A DNA stretch of 64,000 nucleotides, taken from NCBI GenBank assembly GCA_947494675.1, contig CANLVP010000002.1, positions 62,001 to 126,000 of the forward strand, read 5' to 3'. A model generated the notes under the pieces. It was not told the origin of the DNA and ran no database searches. It saw nothing but the letters and a program-made list of their open reading frames with translations. Positions 61,363 through 64,000 of this stretch are shown one piece after another. Each line of letters opens with the position of its first letter. Position 1 is the stretch's first letter. The position numbers and the translations under genes were made by a program. The stretch comes from an uncultured Paracoccaceae bacterium. Lineage in GTDB: Bacteria; Pseudomonadota; Alphaproteobacteria; Rhodobacterales; Rhodobacteraceae.

Positions 61363-62751
61363 ATGGCGTCGAATGCGGTTCAGCTTGGGCTGGGTGCACT
61401 GGCTGCGGCAGCGGTTGGGGTGGCTGTGATTGCCATTGTTCCGGGTCCAGAGCAGGAAGAAGCGGAGCCGCTCAGCGTTGCGGATGCGGGCGCTGTTGCG
61501 CCTGCGGTCGAAGAGCCATCGCAAGAGGCTGAAACACCGGAGGTCACACCGCAAGAGGTCGAGGTGACCGAAACGGAGCCCGAAGACCCTGTTGAGGAGT
61601 CGCAAGTGGCGGAGGTTGAACCGCCTGCGCCGACAATTCCCAGCATCGATCATTTCAGCATGTCACCTGATGGCTTTGGCACCGTGTCTGGCAAGGCTGA
61701 TCGCAGGCAGGTCGTGGCGGTCCTGGTGTCCGGAGAAGCGGTGACGCGCACGCGGGCAGATGATCGTGGAAATTTCGCGGCTGTGCTGGTGCTTGATCCC
61801 TCGCCACAGCCACGGCGTTTGACGTTACTGGCTGATCCGGATGGCGCGCGCATCGCCTCAGAGGGGCAGTTCTTTGTTCAACCGATCGTGGATGCTGTGG
61901 CCGAAGCTGAGGAAGTGCCTGCGGAAGAAGAGGCCGTGGATACGCCCGTGGTGGTAGGGTCCGTGATCCCGGTTGAGGTGGAAGAAGCACCCGAAATTGC
62001 AGAGGCCGAGCCGGAACCCGAAGCTGCGGTTGAGGCGGATGAGGTCCCGGTTGAAGTTGTTGTTGCTGAGCCGGAAGCGGAGACAGTGCCAGAGCCTGAG
62101 ACAGAGCCAGTCGCCGTCGCTGAAGCCACGCAAGACCCTGTGGTCGAGCCTACACCGGAGCCTCTCGCTGAAATCGAACCGACGCCAGAGCCGGTGGCCG
62201 AGACACCGACCGTGATCGTCGCGGACGCCGACGGCGTGCGGGTCGTGCAGGATGCACGCGGGCCAGAGGTGATGTCGGCCATCGCGCTGGATACGATCAC
62301 CTATGATCCGGCGGGCGAGGTTACATTGGCCGGACGTGCGGTGGGTGAGGGCTTTGTCCGGGTGTATGTCGACAACCGGCCCGTCACCACGTCGCGGATT
62401 ACCGAAGGTGGTTGGCAAACCGACCTGCCTGAGGTCGACACCGGCGTTTACACCTTGCGGATCGATGAGGTGGACGCCGAAGGCACCGTCGTGTCGCGGA
62501 TCGAAACCCCATTCAAGCGCGAAGAGCCCGAGGCGGTCGCCGCCGTGATGTCGGAAGACACCGAAAAAGAAGGCTTTGACGTGGCCGTGCGCACCGTGCA
62601 ACCTGGTGCGACCCTTTGGGCTATTGCGCAGGAAGAGATGGGCGAGGGCGTGATGTATGTCGCCGTCTATGAGGCGAACCGCGACCTGATCAAAGACCCT
62701 GATTTGATCTTTCCGGGGCAAGTCTTCCGCATTCCGCAGGCCGATCAGTAA
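61363..62751 (+). CDS. LysM-domain protein with acidic repeats, membrane-anchored
   Basis: 462 residues. N-terminal helix 7-28 (LGLGALAAAAVGVAVIAIV), then an acidic Glu/Pro/Val-rich stretch (about 30-90), an Ig-like beta segment (about 100-180), a long second acidic stretch (about 195-300), a second Ig-like segment (YDPAGEVTLAGRAVGEGFVRVY on), and a C-terminal LysM domain (about 408-460: VQPGATLWAIAQEE, LIFPGQVFRIP). It should reach from the inner membrane to peptidoglycan. GGGA lies upstream of ATG 61363. No enzyme domain. The low-complexity acidic DNA has no transfer signs. Confidence 0.85.
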   Translation: MASNAVQLGLGALAAAAVGVAVIAIVPGPEQEEAEPLSVADAGAVAPAVEEPSQEAETPEVTPQEVEVTETEPEDPVEESQVAEVEPPAPTIPSIDHFSMSPDGFGTVSGKADRRQVVAVLVSGEAVTRTRADDRGNFAAVLVLDPSPQPRRLTLLADPDGARIASEGQFFVQPIVDAVAEAEEVPAEEEAVDTPVVVGSVIPVEVEEAPEIAEAEPEPEAAVEADEVPVEVVVAEPEAETVPEPETEPVAVAEATQDPVVEPTPEPLAEIEPTPEPVAETPTVIVADADGVRVVQDARGPEVMSAIALDTITYDPAGEVTLAGRAVGEGFVRVYVDNRPVTTSRITEGGWQTDLPEVDTGVYTLRIDEVDAEGTVVSRIETPFKREEPEAVAAVMSEDTEKEGFDVAVRTVQPGATLWAIAQEEMGEGVMYVAVYEANRDLIKDPDLIFPGQVFRIPQADQ

Positions 62752-62812
62752 CTGTGGGGCTGGTTCTTTGGCCGTCGCACCACTAACTCTTGTCGTCTGA
62801 CAGGAGACGCTG

Positions 62813-64000
62813 ATGCGCGGACTTAGCAAGACAAATGCCAATCTCGATGACACCGCCCGCATTCAGGGGCTGAACGTACTGCGTCGTGTGGTGCCCTATC
62901 TGTGGCCAGAGGGGCAGACATGGGTCAAGCGCCGCGTGGTGGCAGCGATTGCAGTGCTGTTGCTGTCCAAGATCATCGCGGTCACAACGCCTGTTCTGTA
63001 CAAGCAGGCGGTGGACGCGCTGGCGCCGGAAGGTGCGGATGCGGCGACGTTCCTGGCGCTGGGCGCGGTGGGGCTGACGCTCGCCTATGGTATGGCGCGG
63101 CTGATGACCGTGGGGTTCCAGCAGCTACGCGACGTGATCTTTACCAAGGTCGGGCAGCGGGCGTTGCGCACCCTCGCGCGTGAGACGTTTACCCATATCC
63201 ACCGGCTGTCGATGCGCTACCACATCACACGCAAGACGGGCGGTCTGTCGCGGGTGATTGAGCGGGGCGTAAAAGGCGTTGATTTCCTGTTGCGGTTCCT
63301 GCTGTTCAGTATGGGGCCGCTTGTGCTCGAGCTTTTGATGATTTCGGTCATCCTCTTTTTCCTCTTTGACGTCTTGTATCTGGCTGCCGTCGTCGTGACC
63401 ATCGCGCTTTATGTCTGGTTCACATTTGCCGTGACAGAATGGCGGGTGAAGATCCGCAAGATCATGAATGATCAGGATACGGACGCGAACCAGAAGGCGG
63501 TCGATAGCCTGCTGAACTTTGAGACGGTCAAATATTTCGGGGCAGAGCGTTGGGAAGCCGACCGCTATGATCGCGCGATGGAGGCCTATGAGACGGCCGC
63601 GATCCGCACCAACTATTCGCTGGCTTTCCTGAACTTTGGACAGTCGGTGCTGATCACCGGCGGGCTTGTCGCGGTGATGGTGATGGCTGCGGTTGGCGTG
63701 CAGCGGGGCGATTTGACGGTGGGCGATTTTGTCATGGTCAACGCCTATATGATCCAGATCACCATGCCGCTGAACTTTCTGGGGACCGTCTATCGCGAGA
63801 TTAGGCAGGCCCTGATCGATATGGGCGATATGTTCGATTTGTTAGAGCAACCGCCCGAAGTGCAGGACAAACAGGGCGCCAAGGTTCTAAAAGTGCAAGG
63901 CGGTGCAGTGCGTTTGAACGATGTTGTCTTTGGCTATGATGCGGAACGCCCGATCCTGAAAGGTGTGACGATCGCCGCAGAGCCAGGGGAGACCGTCGCC
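62813..64000 (+). CDS. Atm1-type ABC exporter (3' end outside window)
   Basis: First 396 codons of a half-transporter ABC permease-ATPase, open to the window edge. GGAG lies upstream of ATG 62813. Transmembrane region: six helices between about 40 and 315; the intracellular part has RKTGGLSRVIERGVKG and LLNFETVKYFGAERWEADRYD, Atm1-type signatures of mitochondrial/bacterial exporters of glutathione-linked or Fe-S-related compounds. The nucleotide-binding domain starts near residue 365 (VRLNDVVFGYDAERPILKGV), but Walker A lies outside. The Atm1 assignment, rather than a generic MsbA type, rests on these segments. Confidence 0.88.
   Translation, partial: MRGLSKTNANLDDTARIQGLNVLRRVVPYLWPEGQTWVKRRVVAAIAVLLLSKIIAVTTPVLYKQAVDALAPEGADAATFLALGAVGLTLAYGMARLMTVGFQQLRDVIFTKVGQRALRTLARETFTHIHRLSMRYHITRKTGGLSRVIERGVKGVDFLLRFLLFSMGPLVLELLMISVILFFLFDVLYLAAVVVTIALYVWFTFAVTEWRVKIRKIMNDQDTDANQKAVDSLLNFETVKYFGAERWEADRYDRAMEAYETAAIRTNYSLAFLNFGQSVLITGGLVAVMVMAAVGVQRGDLTVGDFVMVNAYMIQITMPLNFLGTVYREIRQALIDMGDMFDLLEQPPEVQDKQGAKVLKVQGGAVRLNDVVFGYDAERPILKGVTIAAEPGETVA

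Overview
The window reads as chromosome of an alphaproteobacterium of the Rhodobacteraceae, most likely the Roseobacter group. The grounds are a 14-gene nuo (complex I) locus peppered with the small accessory genes typical of that family (a DUF5333 protein, a two-helix DUF5337-like protein, a NuoE with a helix-hairpin-helix tail), a soxBDAG sarcosine oxidase operon, a leucine/isovalerate (liu) operon, a VPLPA-CTERM protein, a DUF1289 protein and the series nuoN-birA-coaX-rnj. Coding density is very high, G+C looks high, and many genes are coupled by ATGA or TGATG overlaps. I saw no rRNA, tRNA, CRISPR array, transposase, integrase or phage gene.

Layout. (1) 1-3822, minus strand: an AlkD-like repair protein cut by the window edge, glmS and glmU (amino-sugar synthesis), then divergent gph and a DegT-type aminotransferase on the plus strand. 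(2) 5896-13739: the liu operon, with a promoter overlapped by an inverted repeat: ivd, an LprI-like secreted protein, a small membrane-anchored protein, mccB, mccA, a GST, HMG-CoA lyase and methylglutaconyl-CoA hydratase. Together these take isovaleryl-CoA to acetoacetate and acetyl-CoA. (3) 13873-36592: nuoA to nuoN, interrupted by a diguanylate cyclase on the opposite strand, a sulfotransferase, lipoproteins, DUF proteins, a membrane helix-hairpin-helix protein, two CMD-fold proteins and several micro-ORFs; then birA, coaX and rnj. (4) 39843-48140: mainly minus-strand genes (a secreted protein, a RhlE-type helicase, a conserved unknown, a lipoprotein, a VPLPA-CTERM protein, prfC) and, on the plus strand, two related lipoproteins, followed by a minus-strand Hint protein. 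(5) 48265-53171: an SDR with an atypical active site, an AlkC-like protein, an ABC ATPase, and minus-strand DUF1289, ruvX and ccmI. (6) 53254-58983: a coupled 35-codon ORF, soxB, a small membrane protein, soxD, soxA and soxG. (7) 59066 to the end: sodB, a threonine dehydratase-like enzyme, a LOG-family protein, a LysM protein and an Atm1-type ABC exporter cut by the window edge.

The signals that ordinary gene calls do not explain are mostly non-coding. Two related arrays carry a TGCAT-like pentamer repeated every 11 bp, one between mccB and mccA and one before soxD. Three 21-bp hairpins with a 25-bp period form an in-frame 34-codon ORF that couples nuoJ to nuoK, and a single hairpin of the same 9-3-9 architecture follows rnj. 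A 12-bp palindrome and a stem-loop sit on the start codon of the DegT gene. An intrinsic terminator lies inside the nuo locus. All positions, alignments and family assignments were made by eye from the sequence.
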